The notes under the pieces: model-generated
Databases searched by the model: none
What the model was told of the DNA's origin: nothing
Seen by the model: only the letters and a program-made list of their open reading frames with translations
Program-made: the position numbers and the translations under genes
Source: JAAXPZ01 sp965215705
GTDB taxonomy: Bacteria > Campylobacterota > Campylobacteria > Campylobacterales > Sulfurovaceae
Reading direction: 5' to 3'
Assembly (NCBI GenBank): GCA_965215705.1
Contig: CBDCEE010000008.1
Span: forward strand, 248,001-312,000
DNA: 64,000 nucleotides
Shown: positions 47,412 through 56,558 of the stretch, in pieces
Layout of the letters: each line of letters starts with the position of its first letter
Numbering within the stretch: position 1 is the stretch's first letter

Positions 47412-48461
47412 GTGTATTTGGATAATTTTTTACCCGGTTATGACAGCCCACTGTTCCGTATCATCTTGGCGATCCTTATTCTGCTGGCTATCGTACTGGT
47501 CACCTATGGATGGAGTCTCTATCTCCAGCAGCGAAAGAAAAGCCAGCTTATGGAGTTTTTGGAGCAGTTTGACTCTGCCTCCTGTGTACTGGAGGGGAGT
47601 GATATTCCCTTTGATGAGAGTATGAGCAAACCGCTGCTACTCCTTGCCAAAGCCTTCGAGACCAGTGGTGAATACCACAAAAGTATCAGCATCTATCTCT
47701 ACCTTATTAAAAGTGGTAAAAACGGTGAACTGCTGGAGCAGTTGGGCAAGATCTATCTCCGTGCCGGATTTTTGGAAAGAGCAGAAAATATTTTTCTCCA
47801 GATCCTCTCCAAAGAGCCTAGAAATATCCCGGTACTCTATCAGTTGGGTGCCGTATATGAGCTGCTACAGAACTATGACAAGGCGATAGAGACACTCGAA
47901 CCATTGGAAACACTCGGTGAAGAGATAGGCAGGCTCAAAGCATTTTGGCAATTTGAAAAACTCCAACAGGAGGCCGATCTCCCCAAAGAGGAGAAACGTA
48001 TCGCCCTGTTGCAGATGCTGCACGAGGAGCCTACCCTGTATCGACTCATCATCGCTACACTGTTCCATCTGGAGAGCCAGACAGGATGGCAACATCTAAA
48101 AAAAGAGAGGCTCAGAGAGACACTGGATCTGCTATGGTATTTACCCACTTCCCAACTTGATTTTGATATAATCCACAGTGACAGCACACTGACAAAGATT
48201 TACTTTGCCAGAGGGGATATCTCACAGATCGATCAAACCGTTCTGGAGAAAGAGAGTGATATGGTCAGCATAGACATTTTGGTCGCTGCCAGATATGCCG
48301 GAGAACAGCGAGGAGATCTCTCTTTCTCTTATCTTTGTGACAGATGCAAGCAGAGCTTCCCTATCGCATTCAAGCGTTGTCCCAACTGTCTCGCGATCAA
48401 TTCAGCCCAACTAGAGGAGCAAATAGCCAAACATGAAGAAACAGATTACTCTCTATTCTGA
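47412..48461 (+). CDS. LapB-like TPR membrane protein with zinc ribbon
   Basis: This 349-residue protein has one N-terminal helix (about 13-33, IILAILILLAIVLVTYG). Tetratricopeptide repeats cover about 70-180 (SGEYHKSISIYLYLIKSGK, FLERAENIFLQIL, NYDKAIETLEPL). A C-terminal rubredoxin-like zinc ribbon has the pairs CDRC and CPNC (LCDRCKQSFPIAFKRCPNC). This order matches LapB/YciM, the adaptor that controls LpxC degradation by FtsH in Enterobacteria; whether it does so here is unknown. The start is GTG; its end overlaps rnhA by 29 bases. Confidence 0.82.
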   Translation: MYLDNFLPGYDSPLFRIILAILILLAIVLVTYGWSLYLQQRKKSQLMEFLEQFDSASCVLEGSDIPFDESMSKPLLLLAKAFETSGEYHKSISIYLYLIKSGKNGELLEQLGKIYLRAGFLERAENIFLQILSKEPRNIPVLYQLGAVYELLQNYDKAIETLEPLETLGEEIGRLKAFWQFEKLQQEADLPKEEKRIALLQMLHEEPTLYRLIIATLFHLESQTGWQHLKKERLRETLDLLWYLPTSQLDFDIIHSDSTLTKIYFARGDISQIDQTVLEKESDMVSIDILVAARYAGEQRGDLSFSYLCDRCKQSFPIAFKRCPNCLAINSAQLEEQIAKHEETDYSLF

Positions 48462-48882
48462 TGGTTCCAGCCTGGGCAATCCAGGGCCTGGAGGGTACGG
48501 CGGCATCCTAGCATACCAAGACACACGCAAAGAGTACAGCGGAGCAGAACCACATACCACCAACAACCGCATGGAGCTACGTGGTGTCATCGAAGGTCTC
48601 AAGCTCCTCAAAGAGCCCTGTCAGGTGGAGGTGGTCTCTGACAGCTCCTACGTGACCAAAGGGATCAATGAGTGGCTCTCAGGATGGGTTAAAAAGGATT
48701 TTAAAAAGGTTAAAAACCCTGATCTCTGGAGAGAGTACCTAGCAGTCTCTGCTCCTCACCAGATCATGGGAACTTGGGTCAGGGGGCACAATGGGCATCC
48801 AGAGAATGAACGCTGTGATACATTGGCACGTGAAGCAGCAGAAGAGATCAAGGCTTCGGTAGGCTCAGCCACCGAGGTATAA
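48433..48882 (+). CDS. rnhA: ribonuclease HI
   Basis: Degrades RNA in RNA-DNA hybrids. The 149-residue enzyme carries the active-site residues: D9 in LYSDGSSLGNPGPGGYGG, E in NNRMELRGVIEGL near 48, D in VVSDSSYVTKGIN near 70 and the last Asp in NERCDTLAREAAEE near 132. Its start lies 29 bases inside the LapB-like gene. It is followed by rnc. Confidence 0.95.
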   Translation: MKKQITLYSDGSSLGNPGPGGYGGILAYQDTRKEYSGAEPHTTNNRMELRGVIEGLKLLKEPCQVEVVSDSSYVTKGINEWLSGWVKKDFKKVKNPDLWREYLAVSAPHQIMGTWVRGHNGHPENERCDTLAREAAEEIKASVGSATEV

Positions 48883-48901
48883 ACACTATTAAAGGAAGAG
48901 A

Positions 48902-49579
48902 ATGAAAGAGCATGCAGTGCTTGAGAAAAGACTGGGATATAGCTTTGAAAATAAGCAGTTGATTATTGAGGCTTTGACACATAAGAGTCATAAGAAGCCT
49001 TACAATAATGAGCGGCTTGAGTTTCTGGGGGATGCCGTACTGGACCTGATCGTGGGGGAGTTTCTCTTTATGGAGTTTCCTGAGGAGGCAGAAGGCGTAC
49101 TCTCCAAGATCAGAGCCTCTCTGGTCAATGAGAGTGGCTTTACCAAGCTTGCCAAAAAGCTTGATCTGGGAGAACATATCTACCTCTCTCCCGCCGAAGA
49201 GAGTAACGAAGGGCGCAACAAGCCTTCCCTTCTCTCCAATGCCTTTGAAGCGGTCATTGGTGCGATCTACCTCGAAGCAGGATTGGGTGAATGTCAAAAG
49301 ATCACCATCGCCCTACTCAAAGAGACCTATCCCAAGATCGATCTCAATACCCTCTCCAAGGACTACAAGACCGCCCTTCAGGAGATCACCCAAGCTACCC
49401 ATGGGGTCACTCCTCTCTATACCATGCTAGGCTCCAGTGGACCCGATCACAAAAAAGAGTTTGAGATCGAAGTATCTCTCAATGACGAGCCCATTGCCAA
49501 AGCCAAAGGCAAGAGTAAGAAAGAAGCACAGCAAAAAGCAGCCAAGATCGCACTAAAGAAACTCAAGGAGAGCAAATGA
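48902..49579 (+). CDS. rnc: ribonuclease III
   Basis: Double-strand-specific RNase that matures rRNA precursors. The 225-residue protein has the catalytic signature NERLEFLGDAVLDLIVGEFL near residues 36-55 with acidic metal ligands, VIGAIYLEAG near 115 and a C-terminal dsRNA-binding domain (KTALQEITQATHGVTPLY ... KKEAQQKAAKIALKKL). Its expected targets in this window are the stems around 16S and 23S. The stop overlaps the aroC start by 4 bases. Confidence 0.97.
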   Translation: MKEHAVLEKRLGYSFENKQLIIEALTHKSHKKPYNNERLEFLGDAVLDLIVGEFLFMEFPEEAEGVLSKIRASLVNESGFTKLAKKLDLGEHIYLSPAEESNEGRNKPSLLSNAFEAVIGAIYLEAGLGECQKITIALLKETYPKIDLNTLSKDYKTALQEITQATHGVTPLYTMLGSSGPDHKKEFEIEVSLNDEPIAKAKGKSKKEAQQKAAKIALKKLKESK

Positions 49580-50649
49580 ATAGCTTCGGGAAAAAGCTCA
49601 CACTGACTACTTTTGGTGAATCACATGGCAAAGCTTTGGGATGTGTTCTTGATGGCGTACCTGCAGGGCTCACCATCGATGAAGCGTATATTCAGAGTGA
49701 ACTAGACCGCAGAAAACCAGGCAAGAGCAAGCTAGAGACAGGACGGAAAGAGGAGGATAAGGTAGAGATACTCTCAGGGGTCTTTGAGGGACTCAGCACA
49801 GGTACCCCTATTGCTATGATCATCTTCAACACCAACCAAAAGTCCAAAGACTATGACAACATCAAAGAGCTCTTTCGTCCAGGGCATGCAGACTTCACCT
49901 ACTGGCACAAATACGGCATCCGTGACTATCGTGGTGGCGGGCGTAGTTCTGCCAGAGAGACGGCTGCCAGAGTCGCAGGTGGTGCGATCGCCAAACTGTT
50001 GCTCTCCCAGATCGGAGTCTCTATCCAGAGTGGGCTCTGTGAAGTGGACGGTATCGTAGCTGAGACCATCGATTTTGACCATGCCAAAGGCTCCAAGCTC
50101 TATGCACTCGACCCCAAGCAAGAAGAAGCACAAGAGCGAGCCATCCTCACTGCCAAGGAGAATCATGATTCTGTAGGCGGCGTGGTGCTCACCACTGCTA
50201 CAGGGGTGCCCATAGGACTGGGAGAGCCTCTCTACTACAAGCTCGATGCTATATTAGCCGAAGCGATGATGGGTATCAACGCTGCCAAAGCTGTAGAGAT
50301 CGGAGATGGCATCGCCAGCACCCACCTCAAAGGCAGTCAAAACAACGACCCTATCACCCCAGAGGGCTTCGCATCCAACCACTCCGGTGGTATTCTGGGT
50401 GGCATCAGCAATGGCGATACCCTCATTGTCAAGACCCACTTCAAACCCACACCCAGTATCTTCCAAGAGCAGGAGACGATAGACAAAGAGGGCAACGCCA
50501 CCACCCTCGCCCTCAAAGGCCGACACGACCCCTGTGTCGCTATCCGAGGTGCAGTGGTTTGTGAAGCGATGATGGCACTGACACTGGCAGATATGGTACT
50601 GCTCAATATGGGTAAGAGGATGGAAGACTTGGAGAAGATCTACGGATAA
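49576..50649 (+). CDS. aroC: chorismate synthase
   Basis: Converts EPSP to chorismate, the branch point of aromatic amino acid synthesis, with reduced FMN. The 357-residue protein has GESHGKALGCVLDGVPAG at the N-terminus, YRGGGRSSARETAARVAGG near residue 118 and SGGILGGISNGD near 270, all family signatures. Start ATGA overlaps rnc. Length is standard. Confidence 0.97.
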   Translation: MNSFGKKLTLTTFGESHGKALGCVLDGVPAGLTIDEAYIQSELDRRKPGKSKLETGRKEEDKVEILSGVFEGLSTGTPIAMIIFNTNQKSKDYDNIKELFRPGHADFTYWHKYGIRDYRGGGRSSARETAARVAGGAIAKLLLSQIGVSIQSGLCEVDGIVAETIDFDHAKGSKLYALDPKQEEAQERAILTAKENHDSVGGVVLTTATGVPIGLGEPLYYKLDAILAEAMMGINAAKAVEIGDGIASTHLKGSQNNDPITPEGFASNHSGGILGGISNGDTLIVKTHFKPTPSIFQEQETIDKEGNATTLALKGRHDPCVAIRGAVVCEAMMALTLADMVLLNMGKRMEDLEKIYG

Positions 50650-50682
50650 CCTTTTATTGAGACAAGCACGAAGGAGAAAAGC

Positions 50683-51798
50683 ATGAAAAGACTGATCACA
50701 ACAATACTAACAACAGTTACTCTACTGATCGCCCAAAATACAGATACGATACAGACAAAGATACAAAAAGCGGTCGATATCTATTCTCAAGAGACCAACA
50801 ACACAGCGATCATGCTTCTCTTCTCAAGAGGAGGCAAGACGTACAAAGCCTCAGCAGGTTTGGCAAACAGAGCAGAGAAGAAAAAGATCAATACAGATGA
50901 TCTTTTTGAAATAGGAAGTGCCTCTAAAGTCTTTACCGGTATTGCTGTTTTTCAGCTTATCGAGTCAGGGAAACTCTCCTTAGAGACAAAGCTCAATACT
51001 TTTTATACAGAGGGAGAGATCACACAGCTGGCGAACTTTAAAGGCAAAAATTACTGGGATAAAGTAACGGTAGGCATGCTCCTCAAACATACCAGTGGAT
51101 TTATCGACTACCTCAATGTCTATGGAGATGACAATAAAGCACTCACGATATTGGGAGGCAAAGAGAAGCACTACACGTTCGATAAGTTGATTCATCAAGC
51201 TGTTGCTTTTGGTGATGCCAACTTCAAGCCAGGAGAGCAATACAAGTATTGCAATACAGGCTTTGTTATTTTGGGAGATATTATCTCCAAAGCTTCAGGT
51301 ATGAATTGGCATGACTATGTACGGCAAAATATTATGGATAAAGTAGGCATGAAACATACCTATTTTGGTTCAAGAATATCAACAGACCTAAGAGAGAAAA
51401 TGCCTAAAGGATATATGCAATCCAAAGAGGTATATATGCCGCCTACTTTAGCTGATGCCGCCGGAGAGATCATCTCCACACTTGAAGATCTATCCATGCT
51501 GATGAAAGCATGGAAGCAAGGAAAGCTCTATAAAAATCCAGAGACATTGGCACTCCAACTCAAAAAAGGCTTTCTTCTTCAGACAGATAAAATCAGCAAT
51601 CTCTATTACGGTTATGCTATCATGAAAATCGAAGGCTTTTATGGACACGGGGGACAAACCTTTGGCTTTCAGTCCTATATGACGGTTCATCCAGAGAGCG
51701 GAGATATCTATATTGTTGGTGTAAATGACTCTTTGGTGATGAGTATGGATCTCTTTATGCAGTTAGCTGGTATTGAACTGAAGTTTATCTCAAAGTAG
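50683..51798 (+). CDS. secreted serine hydrolase (beta-lactamase/DD-peptidase fold)
   Basis: This 371-residue protein is exported by a signal peptide (about 1-18). The penicillin-binding fold shows the SxxK motif FEIGSASKVFTG near residue 75, the Tyr motif YKYCNTGFVILGD near 187 and HGGQTFGFQSY near 326 as the third motif. It is class C/esterase-like and may hydrolyse peptides, esters or beta-lactams; the substrate cannot be set. GGAG precedes the ATG; it is separate from aroC by 33 bases. Confidence 0.88.
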   Translation: MKRLITTILTTVTLLIAQNTDTIQTKIQKAVDIYSQETNNTAIMLLFSRGGKTYKASAGLANRAEKKKINTDDLFEIGSASKVFTGIAVFQLIESGKLSLETKLNTFYTEGEITQLANFKGKNYWDKVTVGMLLKHTSGFIDYLNVYGDDNKALTILGGKEKHYTFDKLIHQAVAFGDANFKPGEQYKYCNTGFVILGDIISKASGMNWHDYVRQNIMDKVGMKHTYFGSRISTDLREKMPKGYMQSKEVYMPPTLADAAGEIISTLEDLSMLMKAWKQGKLYKNPETLALQLKKGFLLQTDKISNLYYGYAIMKIEGFYGHGGQTFGFQSYMTVHPESGDIYIVGVNDSLVMSMDLFMQLAGIELKFISK

Positions 51799-51836
51799 CA
51801 CACACAGGAATAACCCCGTATAAGAAAAGCTTACAG

Positions 51837-52265
51837 CTATACGCCCATCACCGTAGCCACGATCTCTCTACTGCCTGCATGGTTACGGTGCTCATTGAGA
51901 TAGATACCCTGCCAGGTACCCAGATTCAGCCTACCATCAGTGATAGGGATGGTGATCGAAGCACCTATCATGACAGACTTGATATGGGCGGGCATATCAT
52001 CCGCTCCCTCATAGGTGTGGGTATAGTAGGGTTTGTCCTCTGAAGCGATCTCAGTGAAGAAGCTCTCCAGATCATCGCGTACTTCTCGCTCATAGTTTTC
52101 TCCCAGTGCCAGTGAAGCAGAGGTATGCTTGAGAAAGAGATGCAGCGTACCTGTAGATATCTCAGCCAACACATTACGCAACGCTTCACTGATCTCTCTG
52201 TCGATGAGGTGAAAGCCTCTGGACTTTGCAGGCAGATGAAAACTCTTTTGCGATACTTTCATCAC
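51837..52265 (-). CDS. YjbQ-family protein
   Basis: This 142-residue cytoplasmic protein belongs to UPF0047/YjbQ, related proteins of which show thiamine-phosphate synthase activity. The family pattern is present: FLKHTSASLALGENYE, THTYEGADDMPAHIKSVMIGAS, and LNLGTWQGIYLNEHR near the end, with conserved His. Its start overlaps the znuB stop by one base, so it is third in the zinc-transport operon, possibly only by read-through. Confidence 0.9.
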   Translation of the reverse strand: MMKVSQKSFHLPAKSRGFHLIDREISEALRNVLAEISTGTLHLFLKHTSASLALGENYEREVRDDLESFFTEIASEDKPYYTHTYEGADDMPAHIKSVMIGASITIPITDGRLNLGTWQGIYLNEHRNHAGSREIVATVMGV

Positions 52266-53068
52266 TATCTGCTCAATCTACTTCCCAGCAGGAACAGTCC
52301 CAGTCCCCCCGCAGAAACCATGATGATCGAAGCCCCAGAGGTCAGGTCATAGTTGTAGGAGAGCCAGAGTCCCCCCAGTGTAAAGAGCATCGCGATCACA
52401 CCGGAGAGCATCATCATCCCCCAGAGGCTGCGACTGAGCCTCTCAGCGATATAGACAGGGATCGTCAGCATCGCGATCACGAGGATGAGCCCTACAACCT
52501 TGATAGCGATCACTACCGTCAGCGCAGAGAGCACCAGGATCAACGAATAGAAAAGACGTATATTGACCCCACGTAACGAGGCATACTCGCTGTCGTAAGA
52601 GACCGCCAGTATATCCCGATACCAAAAAGTGATCACCAGGAGGATCACTGCCAACAAAATACCCATAAACCAGAGATCCCCACTACTCACTGCCAGGATA
52701 GAGCCAAAGAGATAGCTCATCAGATCGACATTGTAGCCGGGTGTCAGATCGATCAAGATCACTCCGATCGCCATTCCCACTGCCCAGATCAACCCAATGA
52801 AGGTATCCACCCGGTTACGATCGTGCAGGGTCAGATAGGCAATCAACAGTGCCGCCGCCACCGCAAACAGTGATGCACCCAAAAAGATCGGTAAGCCAAA
52901 GTAAACTGCCAGTCCAATCCCTCCATAAGAAGCATGCGCCATCCCACCAGCGAGAAATACCATACGGTTGACCACGATCAGAGAACCGATGATCCCTGCA
53001 GCAAAACTTACCAGTATCCCAGCGAGAAGCGCATGTTGAACAAACTCAAAGGAGAGGGCTTCGATCAT
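52265..53068 (-). CDS. znuB: zinc/manganese ABC transporter permease
   Basis: This 267-residue membrane protein has about eight helices of the ABC-3 type. Signature residues include FLAGGMAHASYGGIGLAVYF near 39-58 and the cytoplasmic contact GLILVIAMLTIPVYIAERLS. It probably moves zinc or manganese with the ATPase at 53065. The start overlaps the ATPase stop by 4 bases. No metal-binding SBP lies next to the pair in this window. Confidence 0.9.
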   Translation of the reverse strand: MIEALSFEFVQHALLAGILVSFAAGIIGSLIVVNRMVFLAGGMAHASYGGIGLAVYFGLPIFLGASLFAVAAALLIAYLTLHDRNRVDTFIGLIWAVGMAIGVILIDLTPGYNVDLMSYLFGSILAVSSGDLWFMGILLAVILLVITFWYRDILAVSYDSEYASLRGVNIRLFYSLILVLSALTVVIAIKVVGLILVIAMLTIPVYIAERLSRSLWGMMMLSGVIAMLFTLGGLWLSYNYDLTSGASIIMVSAGGLGLFLLGSRLSR

Positions 53069-53895
53069 GGTTTGACTCCTTGTGCTGTGTTGCTTGGAGG
53101 GGTGGGGCTGAAGCCTCCACCTCCCTTTGTGTCATCATTGCATGTATGACATGCTTCTGCACCAAGCATCTGCAAGAGCTCTATCTCGCAGAAGTGCTCT
53201 TCTCCCTTTCCATGGGTGTGGAAAGTTTTAGAGTGATCGCTGATATCATGGTAGGAGAGACGTTTGTTGATATGGGCAGCCTTGGTCGCATAGCCAAGGA
53301 TCACAGAAATGTCATGACTGACTACGATAATGGTCATGGTGCTGTTAAGCTTTTTGAGGAGCTCATAGATCTCTTTCTGCCCCTGGATATCGATACTCGC
53401 CGTAGGCTCATCCAGCAAGAGGATCTGCGGATGGGCACAGAGGGCTCTGGCAATCATCACACGCTGTCGCTGCCCACCGGAGAGATCCCCTATCTTGCGG
53501 TCTGCATAGGCTGCCATACCTACCTCAGTCAGTGCTCCCATCGCACAGGCTCTCTCCTCTTCGCCATAGCCCCAAAGCGGGCGCTTCCCACCTACATGAC
53601 CCATGAGTACCACTTCGATGACTTTAATGGGAAAGTCCGTATTGACATTGGTGTTTTGAGGGACATAGCCGATGAGAGAGAGTGCTTTTGAAGGACGCTT
53701 CCCATAGATCTCCACACTCCCTGACTTGGGCTTGAGAAGTCCAAGTATGAGTTTGAGTAGGGTGGACTTGCCTCCACCATTGGGACCAATGATAGCCAGA
53801 AAATCTCTCTCCTCTACCGCAAGGTTGATCTCTTCCAATATCATATCACTCTCATACGCGAAGCTAAGTTTTGTGATCTCTATGACTTTTTTCAT
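53065..53895 (-). CDS. znuC: zinc/manganese ABC transporter ATPase
   Basis: This 276-residue ATPase carries Walker A GPNGGGKSTLLKLILG near residue 38, the signature DLSGGQRQRVMIARALCAHP near 140 and Walker B ILLLDEPTASID near 162. The C-terminal tail is rich in His and Cys (HTHGKGEEHFCE, EACHTCNDD), which may bind the metal. It leads a znuC-znuB-yjbQ operon. Its promoter region is divergent from the lytic transglycosylase. Confidence 0.92.
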   Translation of the reverse strand: MKKVIEITKLSFAYESDMILEEINLAVEERDFLAIIGPNGGGKSTLLKLILGLLKPKSGSVEIYGKRPSKALSLIGYVPQNTNVNTDFPIKVIEVVLMGHVGGKRPLWGYGEEERACAMGALTEVGMAAYADRKIGDLSGGQRQRVMIARALCAHPQILLLDEPTASIDIQGQKEIYELLKKLNSTMTIIVVSHDISVILGYATKAAHINKRLSYHDISDHSKTFHTHGKGEEHFCEIELLQMLGAEACHTCNDDTKGGGGFSPTPPSNTAQGVKP

Positions 53896-53944
53896 ACCCG
53901 AATGATAGCAAAATATCGGTTATGGGGGATTAATGGCACTATGT

Positions 53945-53950
53945 TATAAT
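53945..53950 (+). promoter_or_regulatory. -10 box of the lytic transglycosylase gene
   Basis: An exact TATAAT lies 29 bases before ATG 53980. A TTGAT-N5-ATCAA palindrome (53952-53966) follows, but its spacing is one base too wide for FNR. Confidence 0.5.
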
Positions 53951-53979
53951 CTTGATAGATAATCAACCTTAGGATTCCA

Positions 53980-54960
53980 ATGAAAAAAATAGTCTTCATA
54001 CTACTGTTACTCCCCTACCTCCTCTTTGCAAGCATCGACTATAGCAAGCACCCCCAAGCCAAGGCCTTTGTCAACAAGATGCACAAAAAATACAAGTTTG
54101 ACAAACGCTACCTCTACGGGCTCCTCAAAAAGGCCAAGCACCAGCCAGAGACACTAGGCAGATACAGCGGTAAGCATAAGGTAGGTGCCACAGACTATAG
54201 TTGGCATCGATACAAGTCCAAGATCCTCGTCCCTGAAAGTATCGCTTTAGGACGAAAATTTATGCAACGCAATAAAAAGTGGCTCAAAAAGGCATCCCGC
54301 AAGTATGGTATCTCTCCGGCGATCATCACCGCCTTTATCCGTGTGGAGAGTAAGTTTGGGATGTATGGAAGCGAATACAATGTCTGGGACAGTCTGGTGA
54401 CACTGGCGTTCAACCGAAACCGTAAGCAAAAGTTCTTTCGTGGTGAGCTTGAGAAATCTCTCATCCTCGCTCGTAGAGAGCATATGAATGTGCGCAAGTT
54501 GCGAGGTTCTTTTGCCGGAGCGATGGGTTGTGTACAGCAAGTACCTTCGATGTATCTGAGACATGGTACTGATCTGGACGGAGATGGCAGACGTAATCCC
54601 AACTCGATGGCTGACTGTATCGGTTCGATCGCTTCATTTCTACACAGACAAAAATGGAACAACCAACTCCCTGCCGTAGTCAGAGCCAGCTATCCTGGCA
54701 AACGATTTAGAGGACTGCGTACAGGCTATCGCAGCAGATACAGCATGAAAACCATCCGAACACATGGCGTCAGACCTAGAACATCCTTCCCCTACGCTCA
54801 AGCCTATCTCGTCAAAGTCAGAGATACCAACTACGATGAACTCTATCTAGGTACCCGAAACTATCGTATCATCACCCGATACAACGCCTCTGCCCGCTAT
54901 GCAGTGACGATCGCCCTGTATGCTGAAGCGATGAAAAAGGAATGGAAGCGGGTTAGATAG
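53980..54960 (+). CDS. MltB-like lytic murein transglycosylase
   Basis: This 326-residue periplasmic enzyme cleaves peptidoglycan, forming anhydro-muropeptides. The signal peptide is about 1-18 (MKKIVFILLLLPYLLFAS). The catalytic Glu lies in AFIRVESKFGMYGSEYNVWD near residue 127; the SLT_2 motif GAMGCVQQVPSMYLRHGTD and DGDGRRNPNSMADCIGSIAS follows. It is a single gene, convergent with the creD operon end. Confidence 0.92.
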   Translation: MKKIVFILLLLPYLLFASIDYSKHPQAKAFVNKMHKKYKFDKRYLYGLLKKAKHQPETLGRYSGKHKVGATDYSWHRYKSKILVPESIALGRKFMQRNKKWLKKASRKYGISPAIITAFIRVESKFGMYGSEYNVWDSLVTLAFNRNRKQKFFRGELEKSLILARREHMNVRKLRGSFAGAMGCVQQVPSMYLRHGTDLDGDGRRNPNSMADCIGSIASFLHRQKWNNQLPAVVRASYPGKRFRGLRTGYRSRYSMKTIRTHGVRPRTSFPYAQAYLVKVRDTNYDELYLGTRNYRIITRYNASARYAVTIALYAEAMKKEWKRVR

Positions 54961-54961
54961 T

Positions 54962-56536
54962 CTACCCCTCTGCTCGGAGGTTCCTTGTGATCCACATCAG
55001 CACAAACAGCACTGCCAAGAGCAGACCAGTTCCCATCAGTAACGCATAATCCTCCATTTGCAACAGTGAGTAGAGAATCGCATAGAGCGCTAGAAGAAGC
55101 ACAAAGATCATACCCGCATGCCGTTTGCTCCTACTGGAAAACCAGGTATAGAGGCTGATCGAGAGGATGGTGATCATCGACGCCACCACATACGCTGAGA
55201 GGAAAGCGATATGTTCAGAGAGTGAGAGAAGCACCAAGAAGAAGAGCCCCAGTGAGAATCCGATCAATACATACTGTACATAGTGCAGCTTACTCTTTTG
55301 TGTCACTTCAAAGATCAGGAAGGTTAAAAAGGTCAGCAGGATAAACAGCACACCGTATTTGATCGAGCGGTTGACCAGCGCATAGAGGGCTACGGGTTCA
55401 TAAAGGTCTACTCCTGTCAGCAAGCTGCCTAGATTATAGGTATGGTTCTCATGGATCCATGTCTGAGGAAAGTTACGCGCCAGAGAAGGGATCTCCCATG
55501 TCGCTTCAAATCCTCCTGCACCGATCTGTCGCTTGGTAGGGAGGATCGCACCTTGGAAGCTAGGATGCTCCCAGGAGGAGTTGACCATGATCTTGCTCTT
55601 TTCTCCAAATGCCGAAAACCTGAGATAGGAGCTTCCGTTTGCTTTGAGGGTAAAGTGGAAAGGGTAGGTTTTTGTACCTTCATGGAGTGCCAAAGGTGCA
55701 TGAAATCCAGCCTCGATACCCTTGAGTGCTAGTTTGGTACCAGGCTCAAAACTGGCCTTCAGTGCACCAAAGGAGAGTGTTGATACCTCTTCGATAGCCT
55801 TGGGATCACTCAGCCCCATAATCATATAGGCCTTCTCATAGCGTATCACCTCCAGATGGTCAGTCAGTTTAGCGATGTCAGGGAGGATGAAGTCTCCCTC
55901 TACGGCAACATCGGCACCATAGACTAACGATTTGTATATCCCCCGATAACGATAGTGCTCCTGGAGTGCGATCTTGGTCTGCAACTGCTTTGGAAGCACG
56001 ATGATATTTCGCTCTTTTCGTACCACTTTGGTCGTTTTCTTCTCCTCTCCTTTAGCATCCTTGCTGGTCTCAATGACATCATACTTCTCCGTGATAGGGA
56101 TCACTAACATCGGACCAGTGATCTCCTGCGGGCTACCCCACTGTGAAGCAATATTGCGTAATACCTTATCATACAATCCACTACGCTCATCTACTACAGA
56201 GCCTATTTTTCCTAGTGGTATGAGCATCATTAAAGCGATCAACCCAATGATCACAAATCGCACTGCGATACTATTTTTAAAATCTATCTTTTTCATATTA
56301 TTGCTCCATACTGGTTTATCTTTAGTGAGGATACCCTCTATCTCTTCTCTCTCTACACGTGATGGCTCCATCTCTATGGGCTTTTCTAAAGCCTCTTCTT
56401 GGGATGCCTCCTGGGACTCTTCCTGGCTCTCATCCTCGTAGAATCTACTATAGAGCCAACGCCCAATAATAAAAAATCCTACCAGGGCCGAAACCAGAAT
56501 AGCCAACAGTATAATGATAATGATGATACTTTCCAT
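54962..56536 (-). CDS. creD: CreD-like inner-membrane protein with extra N-terminus
   Basis: This 524-residue membrane protein matches CreD from about residue 86 (KNSIAVRFVIIGLIALMMLI) onward: a large periplasmic domain and a cluster of helices at the C-terminus. Residues 1-81 add a first helix (SIIIIIILLAILVSALVGFF) and an acidic linker (ESQEESQEASQEE). An internal ATG at 56296 with GGAG upstream (M81) could give the standard form. CreD belongs to the CreBC stress regulon in Enterobacteria; no creB or creC is seen here. It is last in the nine-gene operon. Confidence 0.85.
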   Translation of the reverse strand: MESIIIIIILLAILVSALVGFFIIGRWLYSRFYEDESQEESQEASQEEALEKPIEMEPSRVEREEIEGILTKDKPVWSNNMKKIDFKNSIAVRFVIIGLIALMMLIPLGKIGSVVDERSGLYDKVLRNIASQWGSPQEITGPMLVIPITEKYDVIETSKDAKGEEKKTTKVVRKERNIIVLPKQLQTKIALQEHYRYRGIYKSLVYGADVAVEGDFILPDIAKLTDHLEVIRYEKAYMIMGLSDPKAIEEVSTLSFGALKASFEPGTKLALKGIEAGFHAPLALHEGTKTYPFHFTLKANGSSYLRFSAFGEKSKIMVNSSWEHPSFQGAILPTKRQIGAGGFEATWEIPSLARNFPQTWIHENHTYNLGSLLTGVDLYEPVALYALVNRSIKYGVLFILLTFLTFLIFEVTQKSKLHYVQYVLIGFSLGLFFLVLLSLSEHIAFLSAYVVASMITILSISLYTWFSSRSKRHAGMIFVLLLALYAILYSLLQMEDYALLMGTGLLLAVLFVLMWITRNLRAEG

Positions 56537-56558
56537 TTTTTCTCCTTTGTTGGCTGAT

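Noticed and set aside
53952..53966. TTGAT-N5-ATCAA palindrome before the lytic transglycosylase as an FNR site
   Set aside because: Spacing is one base wider than the FNR consensus and it overlaps the expected RNA start.
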